From the NCBI RefSeq assembly GCF_963855985.1, contig NC_087098.1:12482501-12546500 (forward strand): a DNA stretch of 64,000 bases. Reading direction: 5' to 3'. Each line of letters opens with the position of its first letter. Positions within the stretch are counted from its first letter, which is position 1. The notes under the pieces are model-generated. The model was not told the DNA's origin, made no database searches, and saw only the letters and a program-made list of their open reading frames with translations. Of the stretch, positions 32,940 through 43,787 are shown piece by piece. Made by a program: the position numbers and the translations under genes. This stretch comes from Ostrinia nubilalis (Eukaryota; Arthropoda; Insecta; Lepidoptera; Crambidae).

Positions 32940-33130
32940 TGTTAAATTGTATCGTGGTACACACAAGTCGCGTGCTACACTCGCGTGATTTGTGCTGGCA
33001 GGACCGCGCGTGACGTCGCTCAGGGGGGTTCTTGGGGGGTTCCTAGGGGGTCAACTAGCCCCCGCATACCAGCGCGGGTGCAGTAACATGTCCGACCCCG
33101 TTTCGCTATGAAACGACAGTTTTATTTCCC
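32940..33130. promoter_or_regulatory. CpG- and G-run-rich segment
   Basis: GTCGCGTGCTACACTCGCGT, GACCGCGCGTGACGTCGCTC and three G-runs of 6, 6 and 5 near 33026-33050 (separated by TTCTT and TTCCTA). A TGACGTCG site resembles a CRE. No ORF. A regulatory role is inferred from composition only. Confidence 0.25.
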
Positions 33131-33665
33131 TTTAAGTCGGGACAAGACCAAGTAATCAGATTGTCCTGTTTCTTATTTGGGTTGCTGTTGTAAAGCTTTG
33201 TGTTTATAAGATTTCATTAATGTGCTAAAATTAGGCAATAAAAAATACTTGGAAATATTATCCTCACACAAACAAAAGCCGCCCGAACAAAAAACCTGCT
33301 TTCAAGTCGCGATAATCCACGAGTTCTTAAAATTAATTATGTCACGGCTCATTGACGATCCCAGACAACTGTGGACGCACAACAGATCACACGTCAGTGG
33401 GTCCGCTACTCGCAAAGATCACACATAAGAGCATCCTCTTCAAAGTGACAAGTAATTTCAAAGAATACCTAACAAGATAACTTTAGTGATGATGACATAT
33501 CCTATTATCACATGAAATACGTTGCAGTGACATAAAATTGAACTGCAGCTTTAGTTAAATACTATTTACTGCGAGATGTAGTCAAAGACAGTCTGTTGAC
33601 GTTAATAACAAATTTAAAATTATATCGATTTAGTACTTTCATAATCAGTCCATTTATTATTCTTA
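33131..33665. other. Unassigned sequence
   Basis: A 68-codon plus-strand frame at 33222-33428 has no motif. No repeats recognised. Confidence 0.3.
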
Positions 33666-33771
33666 GGCCGAGTTGCACCTCGTAACTTTGACGATAACCG
33701 GTGCTTTTTGTATGGAGTTTGACAGATTTTTGACGTTTTTTAAAGTTAAAATAAGATGGTGCAACCCAGCC
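33666..33771 (+). mobile_element. GGCTGAGTTGCACCA MITE copy
   Basis: TTA, GGCCGAGTTGCACCTCGTAA ... AAGATGGTGCAACCCAGCC, TTA. The TTA is on both sides, so the 3-bp duplication is intact. A small deletion shortens the left half (the CCGTAACTATAA segment is missing). Confidence 0.9.
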
Positions 33772-33951
33772 TTAATCAGTCGATAATCGAACTTAAAACT
33801 GGGGTGTATCTATCGACTAAGAATAAGATAAACACTTCAGTAGGCGTAGTCTTTAAAACTACGAGTACTTTGGGAAAATTTGGAACTCAAATTCATTATA
33901 GAGTCTCCGAGTTCAATGACCGGCTGAACATTGTAAGTATTTACTTTAGGT

Positions 33952-34133
33952 CATCATCATCATCATCATTTCAGCCATAGGACGTCCACTGCTGAACATA
34001 GGCCTCCCCCAATGCTTTCCACGTTGATCGATTGGTAGCGGCCTGCGTCCAGCGCTTCCCTGCTTGTAGGTGGACGTCTCACGCTGCGTTTTCCGGTTCG
34101 CGGCCTCCATTCCAGAACCTTGCTGCCCCATTA
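33952..34133 (-). repeat. RTE LINE 3' end with (ATG)n tail, reverse
   Basis: On the minus strand it reads GGAATGGAGGCCGCGAACCG, AAGCGCTGGACGCAGGCCGC, GGGGGAGGCCTATGTTCAGC, AGTGGACGTCCTATGGCTGA then (ATG)n. It corresponds to the last about 180 bp of the RTE copy at 53369-54188. The 61-codon minus-strand frame in this region is a fragment of the RTE ORF C-terminus (HWGRPMFSSGRPMAEM). Confidence 0.85.
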
Positions 34134-34429
34134 CTTTAGGTAATGCATTTGCAAGTCTACTTTACTTACAGCTATTGTGGTTAAAGGACGGAAAGGAGGC
34201 ATTAATAAAAGATACTTAGAAACGAATAATTTGCCCCTCCCGGGCGACGGGTGACGTCGCGGATTCCTGAAGGCAGTTGATTATCGTAAAACGAGTTTCA
34301 TAAAGGAGAAATGTTCCCTGCAATGTGACGTCAACCTTTAACTGGATATGTCAAACGTAGAAATAAAAGTTTTCATTATTTCTTGAAACCAGACTGTCGC
34401 ATATTATAGCAAATTTTACAAAAATCTTA

Positions 34430-34547
34430 GGCTGAGTTGCAACACCTAACTTTGACCGTAGCTATAACGATAACCGGTGTTTTTTGTATGGAGTTGGACA
34501 GATTTTCGACGTTTGTCAAAGTTAAAGTAAGATGATGCAACCCAGCC
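34430..34547 (+). mobile_element. GGCTGAGTTGCACCA MITE copy
   Basis: TTA then GGCTGAGTTGCAACACCTAA ... GATGATGCAACCCAGCC then TTA. Interior GATAACCGGTGTTTTTTGTA, TGGAGTTGGACAGATTTTCG and ACGTTTGTCAAAGTTAAAGT are present. Intact duplication. Confidence 0.9.
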
Positions 34548-34808
34548 TTAGTCAATAGAGCAAAAAAACTACGTACTCATAAGTATAATAAATAAAAGGT
34601 AAGAAAGTACTTTGGGCCTCCTATTTCATTACTATTTCGAAACCTATTTAGAGGCATAGAATAGATTATATTATTTTCAAACTCTGTTTGTCTAGACCCT
34701 TTCAAGTCCAGTAACTGAAATAGTTTTACACACTTCTTTTGAAACATGAAAACCTATTTACGAAGAATCTTCAAATTTATAAATGGTGTCTTTCATATTA
34801 AATATGTA

Positions 34809-34937
34809 ACTAGCAGCCGCCCGCGACTTCTTACGCGTGGACCCCGTTTTATCCCCTTAGGGGTGGAGTTTCGTAAAATTCGTTCGGATGTCTACACCCT
34901 TTAAGGAACCTACCTGCCCAAGTTTGTAGGTGTTATA
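34809..34937 (-). mobile_element. Lep1-like element, reverse
   Basis: ACTAGCAGCCGCCCGCGACT, TCTTACGCGTGGACCCCG, GGGGTGGAGTTTCGTAAAAT, then CCTACCTGCCCAAGTTT. On the minus strand it ends in the GTCGCGGGCGGC hairpin and CTAGT. It is cut by the MITE that starts at 34938. Confidence 0.7.
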
Positions 34938-35083
34938 CACACGTATTCACAAGCGATGCTTGCTTAGGTGAAGCAGCAAATTGAACGCACAGCGTTGAAT
35001 GCAGTTCTGAGATTAGTTCGTTTGTGACCCTGTGCGTCCACGCGCACTGTGAGACCTCATAGTAACGTTTGAGAATACGGGCG
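34938..35083. mobile_element. MITE-like repeat, CCCGTATTCAC ends, copy 2
   Basis: CACGTATTCACAAGCGATGC, TTGCTTAGGTGAAGCAGC, AATTGAACGCACAGCGTTGA and the end TTTGAGAATACGGGCG parallel the copy at 12142-12265. It carries an extra CG-rich insert, GTCCACGCGCACTGTGAG. Confidence 0.6.
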
Positions 35084-35135
35084 AATAGTTTCTGAGACTC
35101 CGTGATTAATCAGTAAGTGGTATTTAGCTTTATAG

Positions 35136-35225
35136 ACTAGCGACCACCCGCGAATTCGACGCGTGGTGGAGTTTCGTAAAATTCGTTCTTAGCGAATTTC
35201 TACCCTATAATAAACCTCTGCCAAA
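35136..35225 (-). mobile_element. Lep1-like element, reverse, short
   Basis: ACTAGCGACCACCCGCGAAT, CGACGCGTGG, TGGAGTTTCGTAAAATTCG repeats the end of the copy at 34809, with an internal deletion joining the CGCGTGG and TGGAGTTTCG segments. Confidence 0.6.
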
Positions 35226-37440
35226 TGTACGTATAGCTTACAATTTACGTCATCACTCAGTCAATTCCAGCACCAACGACATCTCTGTTCGTGAAAAGCG
35301 TCCACAGAAGCACGAGTAAAAAGAATGAATATTACAAATGATTCAATTTGGAGCGACATTATTTTTTGTTGCTTCTTTCGCGCGATTTCTTTGGCGAAAT
35401 CAGTTACGGCGCTTGCGACGAGCGTAATAGGATCCTGCGGATTGTGTAAAGTAACAGTATAATAGTTAGCAATTTGACTGGCTTTGGTTCAAGCATTATT
35501 CAGACTGACTGACAGGATTCTCGTACCTTTGATATTGCCGAAAATTTATTACATCACAAAATATGAGCTTTTCTTAGAGCTTTATTTTAAAAGCATTACT
35601 GAGCTGAGTGCCAGGTGCTTTAGTATATGATGCATATTTAAACCATCTTGTTGACCCGTAGACACTGAGTATTTTTAATTATTTAGATAGTTACAATACA
35701 TGTTAAACTTTTTTATGCACACATTTAATTAACTTACCTGATAACTAGATGCTGTATAATTAATATAAAATATTGGTTAGTTTGATTGAATTACATACAA
35801 TACATTTAAAGTTACTTATATACTTTTCTAAAATGCACTAATGTGTAAAAAACCCAAAACTCAGCATATTATTAAATTTCTTGTGAAGTTTCATTGAGTC
35901 GCCATAATACAAAATCTATATAATTCGAGGCTAGTAAGAAGCTAAGTAATTGCCCTCATTGTCTGAACAATTTCTTATAATTAAACGTTAGCCTCCCGAT
36001 CAATGCTCAAGCCATAAAGATTTTATGGCTAATCCACGTCCTTTATTATCCCCCACTTATCTCCACGTATCAATTCTCTGCAAAGTAGGCCTGTGGGTTA
36101 AAAGGTACGGCCATAAAAAATACAGGGTGCTCCTTCCTCTTTACTTATTCCAAGCGCACTTTTGTTAGCGGTAATCAACAAGAGAAAGCTCTCCGCCTAA
36201 TCTTATTGGGCAAATATTCAAGCAGCTACTTTGTAGGCTTGGAATAACCCAGGAAATGGGGGAGAACAGCCAAATCCATACCATGGTTATCGACGAGGCT
36301 CTTAATTTTATTATTTTTTTATAGAGAAAGCAGTGGAGAAGGCAGTTGTAGACATGTGTTACACAGTAGACGAATAAAAGTTAGAATGTTATATGCGACT
36401 AGTTTTTTTATGACTAAGTACTTATATGCTTACATAAAATTATATCTGATAGAGTCAAACATAAAATTAAAACAATTTCATACAGTCAAGTCATAGCTTT
36501 CAGACTTTATATTCTTTCGTTTTTATGTCAGTTGCATCATAAAGCTTTTATAGTAAAAGAAGCCTGACTCTGACAGATGGAATAATTTTATAAAAGACCA
36601 GTTAAATAAAAATGATAGTTCACTTATTTACAGGAGCCCGAAGCAGTAAGTTTTGTTAAAACAATTTTTAGAGTTGCGCTACGAAAATTGTAGTTGGCCA
36701 GTATGCAAGAAACAATTTTAATACCCAAGTTTGGAACTCGTTACGGTGACGATGCAGCCCTGTATAAACGCCACTTTTCGATATTAAAAATTCCAGAACT
36801 TTTTCAAAGATGCATCGATAGAGTACCAAGGTGCGGGCCGAAGTGTTTGATTTAAACTCGGGCGTCGAGCACATCACAAACATACTAGCCGTTTTTTCCG
36901 AGGTTTAAAAATTCAGTGCAATTCGTTTGTTGGCCCATTTTTGCTATTGATTGCAGTTTTTCCGGTGGGAGTTCCGAATAATTAAAACGGTAAACGCAAC
37001 TGGAACCTTTTTTAGATTTAACTGAGAAATTACAGTTATACCTATCATAGTTAGATAACCGTCACGAAAAATAAAACTAGGGCGTAAAATTCATCATTCA
37101 TAATACTATGTATTTGTATACAATACTTTTTTAAAAACTATAGTCCTACTTACTTATTTTGATTAAAAAAGTGCTTTGTTCTAAACAACTTCATCGCCTT
37201 CACAACTTAGTAGGTACCTACGAACTTGAAACTTACGAGTAAATGTGTAAAGCTCTATTCATTCACAAAAGTGTTTCAGCTTTCAATCTCGAGAAAAGCT
37301 TTAGAACCTATGTACAAAATACGACTAAAAGCTTTCCAGAACTTTGAATTTCTTTGAGCAAGTACACTTAAATACAATATCCAGATATACACAGTGAAAA
37401 CAACAAACTCTCTACTACACTAGCATTTATCTACATATTC
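35226..37440. other. Unassigned AT-rich sequence
   Basis: No gene recognised. Minus-strand ORF 36668-36883 lacks motifs. A 12-nt segment at 36634-36645 sits between TTATTTACAG and GTAAGTTTTG (a possible microexon, low support). 36000-36300 is less AT-rich but has no signal. Confidence 0.3.
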
Positions 37441-37616
37441 TATAAAAGCGAAAGGTCACTGACTGACTCACTCACTCATCACGAAATCTCAGAAACTACG
37501 AGTGCTAGGAGTCTCAAGTTTTGTATGGGGGTTCCTTTTACAACGTCCAAAATTTAAGCCCTAAGGGGAGCCGGTAAAACAGGGTTAACGCATACGAAGT
37601 CGCGGGCGGCCGCTAG
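37441..37616 (+). mobile_element. Lep1-like element
   Basis: TATAAAAGCGAAAGGTCACT, (GACT)n, CATCACGAAATCTCAGAAAC, TCTCAAGTTTTGTATGGGGG, TTCCTTTTACAACG, ending CATACGAAGTCGCGGGCGGC, CGCTAGT. Same subfamily as 45517, 49447 and 52683. Confidence 0.75.
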
Positions 37617-37799
37617 TATGTAATGTAACGTTCTTGGGAATGGTGCAATACAGGTAAAATGGACCTTTGGTTTGTGACGTGATGATTTCTAGACATAATA
37701 ATATATTTCATAGAGTGGCTTGTTGTTCTGTTACAAGTAAATGCTCTACTCTACACTCATCTTTATTTCCAAAGACGTTCCAAGTTCATCTAATCTTTA

Positions 37800-37920
37800 G
37801 GCTGAGTTGCACCACCTTATTTTAACCGTGACAATAGCAATAACCGGTGTTTTTGTATGGTATTTATTTGACAGATTGTTTACATTTGTCAAAATTAAAG
37901 TAAGATGGTGCAACTCGGCC
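37800..37920 (+). mobile_element. GGCTGAGTTGCACCA MITE copy
   Basis: TTA, GGCTGAGTTGCACCACCTTA ... TAAGATGGTGCAACTCGGCC, TTA. A TATTTATT insert lies between GTATGG and TGACAG. The 90-codon frame from 37807 starts inside it and is not a gene. Confidence 0.9.
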
Positions 37921-38944
37921 TTAGTCTTTCAATTCTTCATGAGAATCTTCTGTAAATACAAATGTCAAATCTTCAAAATATGCCATGAAATATCCAAATT
38001 GATTGTAGCATTACCTTTTTGCGTCCATAAAATATGGCCGCACTGCCTCAAGACTCAAGACTTAGTCCTTACCAAATAGGGAGTCTGGCGTATCGCCAAC
38101 GCCAAACTCATGTGGTCTTTTTACATTTAATACTCTTAACTTTGATGTAGTGGACTTCACAAGTAGCAAGGATGCCGAGATTAATACAGTTTATTTTGCT
38201 AAGAGGTTTAGCTGAAATTGCTACGGAGAAATGGTATAAGAGCGTGTTCACAATGTTATGGCGATTGTGTTTCACAAGAAGTATCTGTCAGATAAGAAGG
38301 TCGGATTTCCCAAAAAATGAGTTGATTTATTTTCTATTTACGGAATTACGCTTTTGTAGCAGTCCCGGAGACACCACTTGGTAAACAATTTTGAAATATT
38401 AGTGATATTTCCATCATCCCCCTTTACTTTAAAATATTTCGTTTTCGACTATAAAATTTTAAGACTAAAAAAAATTTACCTTAATCATGAGTAGGTAGTC
38501 CTTCCTGAAAATTTGGTAATTATAGCTTCAACAGCTTTAAAAGTTCTAGAGCAGCAATAGTTTTATATGACCTACCCATTAAATTCGTTTAAATTAAAGA
38601 TTACAGGACATGACTTGACATTTTAAAGCAAACTTTACTCGTTAGAAACAAATAATTTATTTGTGACACTAATTGAAACAATTACATCCAATCGACCTAC
38701 AAAACTGTCAGACAGTGTAATTATTATAATATCCTTGACGTTTTTGATATGATAACTTAATTGTTTTTCCGGGGCTGTAGGTGCCTAATCAATGCGAGAT
38801 CTAATTCCGATAAAATCCCTTAATCTCTTATTAATAATACTGGATTAGTTACAAAAGTATTAATAGTATCGAGGTACGTGTCTAGACAATATTGTATGAT
38901 AGAAGGGAATAAGGTCTTAGCTTAAATCTAATATTTACGACTAA
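37921..38944. other. Unassigned sequence
   Basis: A 70-codon frame at 38172-38384 (+) has no motif. No repeats recognised. Confidence 0.3.
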
Positions 38945-39069
38945 GGCCCACTTTTTTTATTCATAGTTAAAATAACGAATTGTTAAATTTTGCTACTAAT
39001 GGTTAATATTAACAAAATGTAAACCAATAGTTAAAAAATGTACTAAAATGGTTAGCTTGACTTTGGGCC
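38945..39069. mobile_element. MITE, GGCCCA...TGGGCC ends
   Basis: TAA, GGCCCACTTTTTTTATTCA ... AAAATGGTTAGCTTGACTTT, GGGCC, TTA. The ends pair over GGCCCA/ TGGGCC-like bases, and inner ATGGTTAATATTAAC is self-complementary. Non-coding, 125 bp. Confidence 0.5.
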
Positions 39070-39238
39070 TTAGCTATCATTCCGACATGACAGGCTGTTT
39101 CGTAATTTAACTAACTATTAACCAGGGTCTCGATTTTGAATCTAGTTTCATTATAGTGTTATTATCGTAAATTGAGGTGGTACTTTATGAAGTTACCTTA
39201 TTCAACACAAATAGTGAGCATAGTGACCTTCTTATTAT

Positions 39239-39450
39239 TAAGACCCAGAACAGACGGTGTAACGCAACTGCAACGAAACTGCAACTTTCTGATGATTTTG
39301 ATGAATGAAACTGAAAGTGAAAGTTTCAAACTGGTCGCGTCATGTGTGGTCTCTCAACGGACGCTATGGCAGAAACTTAGATGCAACTCAAAAGTAACTA
39401 AACAGTTGCAGTTTCGTTGCAGTTGCGTTTCACCGTCTGTTCTGGGCCTA
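39239..39450. mobile_element. Palindromic MITE with about 44-bp arms
   Basis: Left AAGACCCAGAACAGACGGTG then AACGCAACTGCAACGAAACT; the right end is the near-perfect reverse complement (AGTTTCGTTGCAGTTGCG, TTTCACCGTCTGTTCTGGGC). TAA borders both ends. The 120-codon frame 39172-39534 spans it and is an artefact. Confidence 0.85.
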
Positions 39451-40187
39451 AGAGTTGTACGCACGTCAAGCAGTCACAAAAGTTATACCAGTAGGTACTT
39501 ACATAATATTTTCTTCAATCTATACAAAGTATAGATACCTTTAAAATGTAGAGTGAAATACAAATGCACTATTAGTGCAACTTGTATTTTCTTCAACAGT
39601 TTATCACGGCAACTGACAGGCACACCAATAAATTTCCTCAAAAAAGGTTTTAATTTTTCCAGTTTTCATGTAAATGCCATGCCAGCGCGAATGGCTTCAT
39701 TTTCACCGCTCAGCATTCATGAGCAAGTTTTTATTATGCCCGCGTCGTTTGTCATACTAGGACAGAGGGAAACGTTAATTTGACAAGGGATCTTCTGCCA
39801 CACTGACCCACTTGCGTAGGAAGATTACGTTGTTACGTAGCGTAGAACCCTGTCGCAGTTTTTGCGTGTATTAAGCGATGGTGAGCCGGTTTTCCTTGAG
39901 ATTGAGTGTAATTGAGACGGGTATTGTCAACCCAATATCGGCTTTATCGAATACTTAATAGCGGTGACGTTAACTAATCTCGTATTTTATTTACGTGACG
40001 TTACTAATTAGAGTAATATTATTTATGTATTGTGCTCTACAGGTATTCACATCTTCGTTCGTGTTTTCAGCCTAGTGCTTCTAAGTTAGATTTTTGGATG
40101 GGGCGCACTATAAGTAGTCAGCAGATATAACTATAAATAAGCGTACGCGATAATTGATCGAGACAACTGGAGGCTTATGGTGACTTA
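39451..40187. other. Unassigned sequence
   Basis: A 76-codon frame at 39553-39783 (+) shows no motif. Nothing else recognised. Confidence 0.3.
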
Positions 40188-40305
40188 GGCTGAGTTGCAC
40201 CACCTAACTTTGACCGTAACTATAACGATAGCCGGTGCTTTTAGTATGGAGTTTGACAGATTTTTGACGTTTGTCAAAGTTAAAGTAAGATGGTGCAACC
40301 CAGCC
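40188..40305 (+). mobile_element. GGCTGAGTTGCACCA MITE, best-preserved copy
   Basis: TTA, GGCTGAGTTGCACCACCTAA, CTTTGACCGTAACTATAACG, GATAGCCGGTGCTTTTAG, GGAGTTTGACAGATTTTTGA, CGTTTGTCAAAGTTAAAGTA, AGATGGTGCAACCCAGCC, TTA. It is 118 bp with an intact TTA duplication, and serves as the reference for this family. Confidence 0.95.
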
Positions 40306-40826
40306 TTAAAGTTTGACTCCAGCGTAGTATACTTGAAAAATAATAAGTAGTATCCAAGTTAAATACATTATTATTCAGATTTATAAGAATTTGTCTCATT
40401 TAACAATAATAAATTTACGGAAGATAATGTGAGCGAATACATTTATTTCAAACCAAACTTTAAACCAACTACAAGCAGAAATCTTTGTGAATCAACAATT
40501 ATTTTACACTCCGATCCCCAGAGCTCTTGTGTACAAATCCAACGGACTCAAAAGTTCATAACCGGGAAACTAATTGGTCCCATAGGCCCCGATAGTCGTA
40601 GTTGATGACTCCCACCGGGCTAAAACCTGGAAATTCGTTAACTAGATAAATATTTACAGTCCACGTGAAATATGAGCTGGTGCTGTATCTTCTTTAACCA
40701 ATATTTACTGTGTGAGATTGTGGCAGTGGTGTTTAGTGCCTTTGGTGTGTTTGTTCTGGTTAAAGTTAAAGATTCCTACGAATATTGTCTTTTAATATAA
40801 TTGAAAAATCACTTATGTAATTTGTA
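40306..40826. other. Unassigned sequence
   Basis: No ORF or repeat recognised between the two MITE copies. Confidence 0.3.
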
Positions 40827-40944
40827 TCAGTTACACCACCTAACTTTAACCGTAACTATAACGATAAACGGTGATTTTTTTTTTATGGAGTTGGATAGAT
40901 TTTTGACGTTTGTAAAAGTTAAAGTAAGATGGCGCAACCCAGCC
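40827..40944 (+). mobile_element. GGCTGAGTTGCACCA MITE copy, left end decayed
   Basis: TCAGTTACACCACCTAACTT ... AAGATGGCGCAACCCAGCC, TTA. A T-run is expanded in the centre (GGTGATTTTTTTTTTATGG). Confidence 0.85.
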
Positions 40945-42176
40945 TTAGAATACTTTAAGGTTATATCAAATTGATTTACAGAAAATATTAATATGACATC
41001 GATAATAATATGGAATTAAAGTCATTTTAAATTCTGACATAATGGTTTTTACCATAAATTGTTACAACCCATTTGCTAAATTAAAGAACCATCCTACTTG
41101 AATGATTGTTATACTAATTCCAAGTTACATAAAAGTCATTAATTTGTAATTATTTTAATCCTTAGTGAAGTAAGAAGTTATTCCTTAACAGAAAGGTTAA
41201 AACAAGTAAGTGCTTTTAACTGCCCCAAAATCGCCTCCCCGTTTACGCCGACTCGACCGTAAATGCAGCACAACTGACGCTGGCCACCAAAAAACGGCAT
41301 CGGCTTTAACCACCACTTTCATCTAGAACCAAATTAATCTGACACACCATACCTCACATAATTTGCGCCTAATCTCTGCAAATAAGGACCACGGTACCCC
41401 ATTACAGGGCTCCCTTTAAAGTAGACGTGTTGATCCACACAGCAATGCGATTTTATGATCCGTGAATATCGCCGAGGCATTTCTAGATGTTCGGATCACA
41501 TTTTTATTGTTATGGAAATACGAGTTTCCCGTTAGTTGGAATTTCAAAAGGGTCGATTAGGACGTCTGGTTCGGAAGGTTCCGCACAATAAGGAGCCCCT
41601 CGGTTATTTGTAGGATGCCCTCGGAGGTTGCATACCTCCCGAGGTTTTCCGAATTTTTAGCCGCGCGATTTCTTTAGAAGACTTTAAAAGTTGGCGCGTA
41701 TTGAATTATGTTTTGGTCGATTGAATTCCGACGGCAAATCCTTTCGGGATGTAAACACTGTTAGGTATTTGGGGTGAAATTTCAGTTTCGATGAATAAGT
41801 CATGGCGGCTTTGCGCATCGCGTTCGGTTCGCGTATATTGAGCGGCTTCTGTTTTTTAGTGCCAATATAAAGTTTTATGAACTTTTGAATCTAATTCATT
41901 AAATAGTAAATGCACCAAATGTCAGTCAGGCGAAAGTATTGTACATAGTATCCAGACACGTGACAGCAAGACAGTATGTTTACATGTGAGTAATGAAGCC
42001 TGGAGTTAATGACGTAATGAACTAATTGTAAGTCATGTATTTAAGTTTATGTAAAGTTATGAAGGTCACTGATTTTCTGCGCATAGGCTTTTAAAAAGCC
42101 CTTTTACACTATTGTATTAATCCAATGCAGTTGGTAAAAAGTAAACCACCTTTTTCCCACGTCAATACCATCAGTG
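40945..42176. other. Unassigned, with a GC-balanced single-copy-like part
   Basis: 41210-41720 is more GC-balanced and repeat-free (CCCGTTTACGCCGACTCGAC, GGATGCCCTCGGAGGTTGC, CTCCCGAGGTTTTCCG). It contains a small inverted pair CCTCGGAGGTTGCA / CCTCCCGAGG. It could be conserved non-coding DNA, but no comparison was possible. Confidence 0.3.
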
Positions 42177-42335
42177 ACCATGAGTTTACGTTACGTGCGC
42201 TGTGCGCTCGCTAGTGACTGCGTAAAAAAATGACATTAAATGACAGATTGTACAGCGCCCCTAGCGGATACTTTCAAGAACTAAAATCTTCATAGATTGA
42301 CGTATTCGCTAGCGAGCACACCTAAAACTCATGGT
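42177..42335. mobile_element. TIR MITE, ACCATGAGTTT ends
   Basis: ACCATGAGTTTACG ... GTGCGCTCGCTAGTGACTGC pairs with GTATTCGCTAGCGAGCACAC, CTAAAACTCATGGT. 159 bp, no ORF. A lone related end, TCATGAGTTTACGTTAG, lies at about 44676. Confidence 0.7.
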
Positions 42336-42834
42336 AGGCACACAGTTTAAATAAATAAAAACTCCAATACCCGTTTCTCCCGCTCCATTTTAAAGTCAAA
42401 AACTGTACGTGTAAAAGAGATAATCCTTTTTGTAAAGCGGCAGCTAACGACAAACGCTGTGCGGGCATCACAGTGGGAACTATGAATTCAACTGATAAAA
42501 TTTTATTGAATTTTCCACCCAATATGAGAGACGCACCGTTATTGATGGCCGCACCGTGACGAGGCAGGGCGGTAAAATGTTGCTGTTGGTTTTATTTGAC
42601 TTTTTGAATGAATAATGTTCACTAATTTTGTTTTTTAGCTTTCTGTATTCTCTGTTAAAAATAAAAAATACACGTGAAAGAATTATTTCGATACGTCAAT
42701 TAGTTTCCAAGATATTGAATTTTAAAAGTGCGGGCGGCGGCCAACCCGCCATTTTATGTGCGTGACGTCATATTACAGTGACTGGCTCATATTTGTATGG
42801 GTGGAATCTTGCAAGCTGAATTAAGACCCACTTC
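42336..42834. other. Unassigned sequence
   Basis: A 66-codon minus-strand frame at 42322-42522 overlaps the MITE and has no motif. GC-rich patch at 42540-42580 and 42730-42770 (GCGGGCGGCGGCCAACCCGC). Confidence 0.3.
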
Positions 42835-43102
42835 CAGGCAACCGATTAAGCTGAAATTTCGCAAACACATGTGATTTGGATGACCATGCAATATTATGAT
42901 GACATGGAGCTGATCTGATGATGGAGCTGGAAGGTGGCCATAGGAACTCTATAATAAAACGACTTAAATCCATCGAGTTTGGGCGCGTTCGTTTTGTATT
43001 GATGAGTACTTTAATTCTATATAGTAATCAGGGTCTAATGATGGAGCTGGAAGGTAATTCGCAATAAAACGACACAATCGCATCAAGTTTGGGTTTGGTT
43101 CA
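42835..43102 (+). repeat. Dispersed repeat with internal duplication
   Basis: The block TGATGATGGAGCTGGAAGGT, GGCCATAGGAACTC, AATAAAACGACTTAAATCCA, TCGAGTTTGGG (about 42915) is repeated as TAATGATGGAGCTGGAAGGT, AATTCGCAATAAAACGACAC, ATCAAGTTTGGG (about 43037). Two non-identical tandem units of about 100-120 bp. The family was not identified. Confidence 0.5.
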
Positions 43103-43197
43103 ATTTTAATTTCTGTGATGGGTCTGGGTGTTAATATGTATAATAAGTTTGTATTTACAAAAAAAAATGTATTTAAGTATGTTTATATCCGTTTTCT
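43103..43197 (+). repeat. SINE fragment, 5' truncated
   Basis: ATTTTAATTTCTGTGATGGG, TCTGGGTGTTAATATGTATA, AAAATGTATTTAAGTATG and TATCCGTTTTCTAGTG follow the body of the SINE at 27788-28054. The tRNA head is absent; it is joined directly to the preceding repeat. Confidence 0.75.
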
Positions 43198-43787
43198 AGT
43201 GAGCGGACACTGTGAATGTACGTCACGCGGGGTCACGTGACCGTCGGCGGGACTCAATATTTAAGTGAACTTTGAATGCCTATAAAATCATAACTACTGG
43301 GTATTTTTGAATGAAATAAAAACTAATGTATATGTAAATGTAAAAGCTTAACTGTAACATAGGTTTCAAGTGATTTTGCATACCTAGTAACATTCTCAAT
43401 TACAGCCTACTTTCAATTTGATAATACAGTTTTCATTAAGTTCCAAATAAATGGCAAATTTTCCAAGAAAAAAACATATTTATAAACTTGCTAATTGCTA
43501 ATTTTATACTCTCGTTTTGTGCATCAGATTTTTTTCACAGGTTAACTTGTCAGCTTTATTCACCTATGAAAAAAACAATTCTGCTCATTCTTTGTTACGT
43601 AACAAAATTCATGAAAATCTCTCGATTATATCATTATCACACCTACTGTAGTACGACACTATAATATAGGTACTTCTATGTGACTTGATATTTAAATGTT
43701 GGACGTACTTTAATGTCTGTTAGCCATAATACACAAAAAGTTTACAATAAATCTTATACAACTACTTAATTATAATAAACTGGCTTT
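43198..43787. other. Unassigned AT-rich sequence
   Basis: A CG-rich patch at 43215-43250 (CGTCACGCGGGGTCACGTGA, CCGTCGGCGGG), otherwise AT-rich with no ORF or repeat recognised. Confidence 0.3.

Noticed and set aside
39172..39534. 120-codon plus-strand open frame
   Set aside because: Most of it is the two complementary arms of a palindromic MITE, so the openness follows from the repeated sequence and not from coding constraint.
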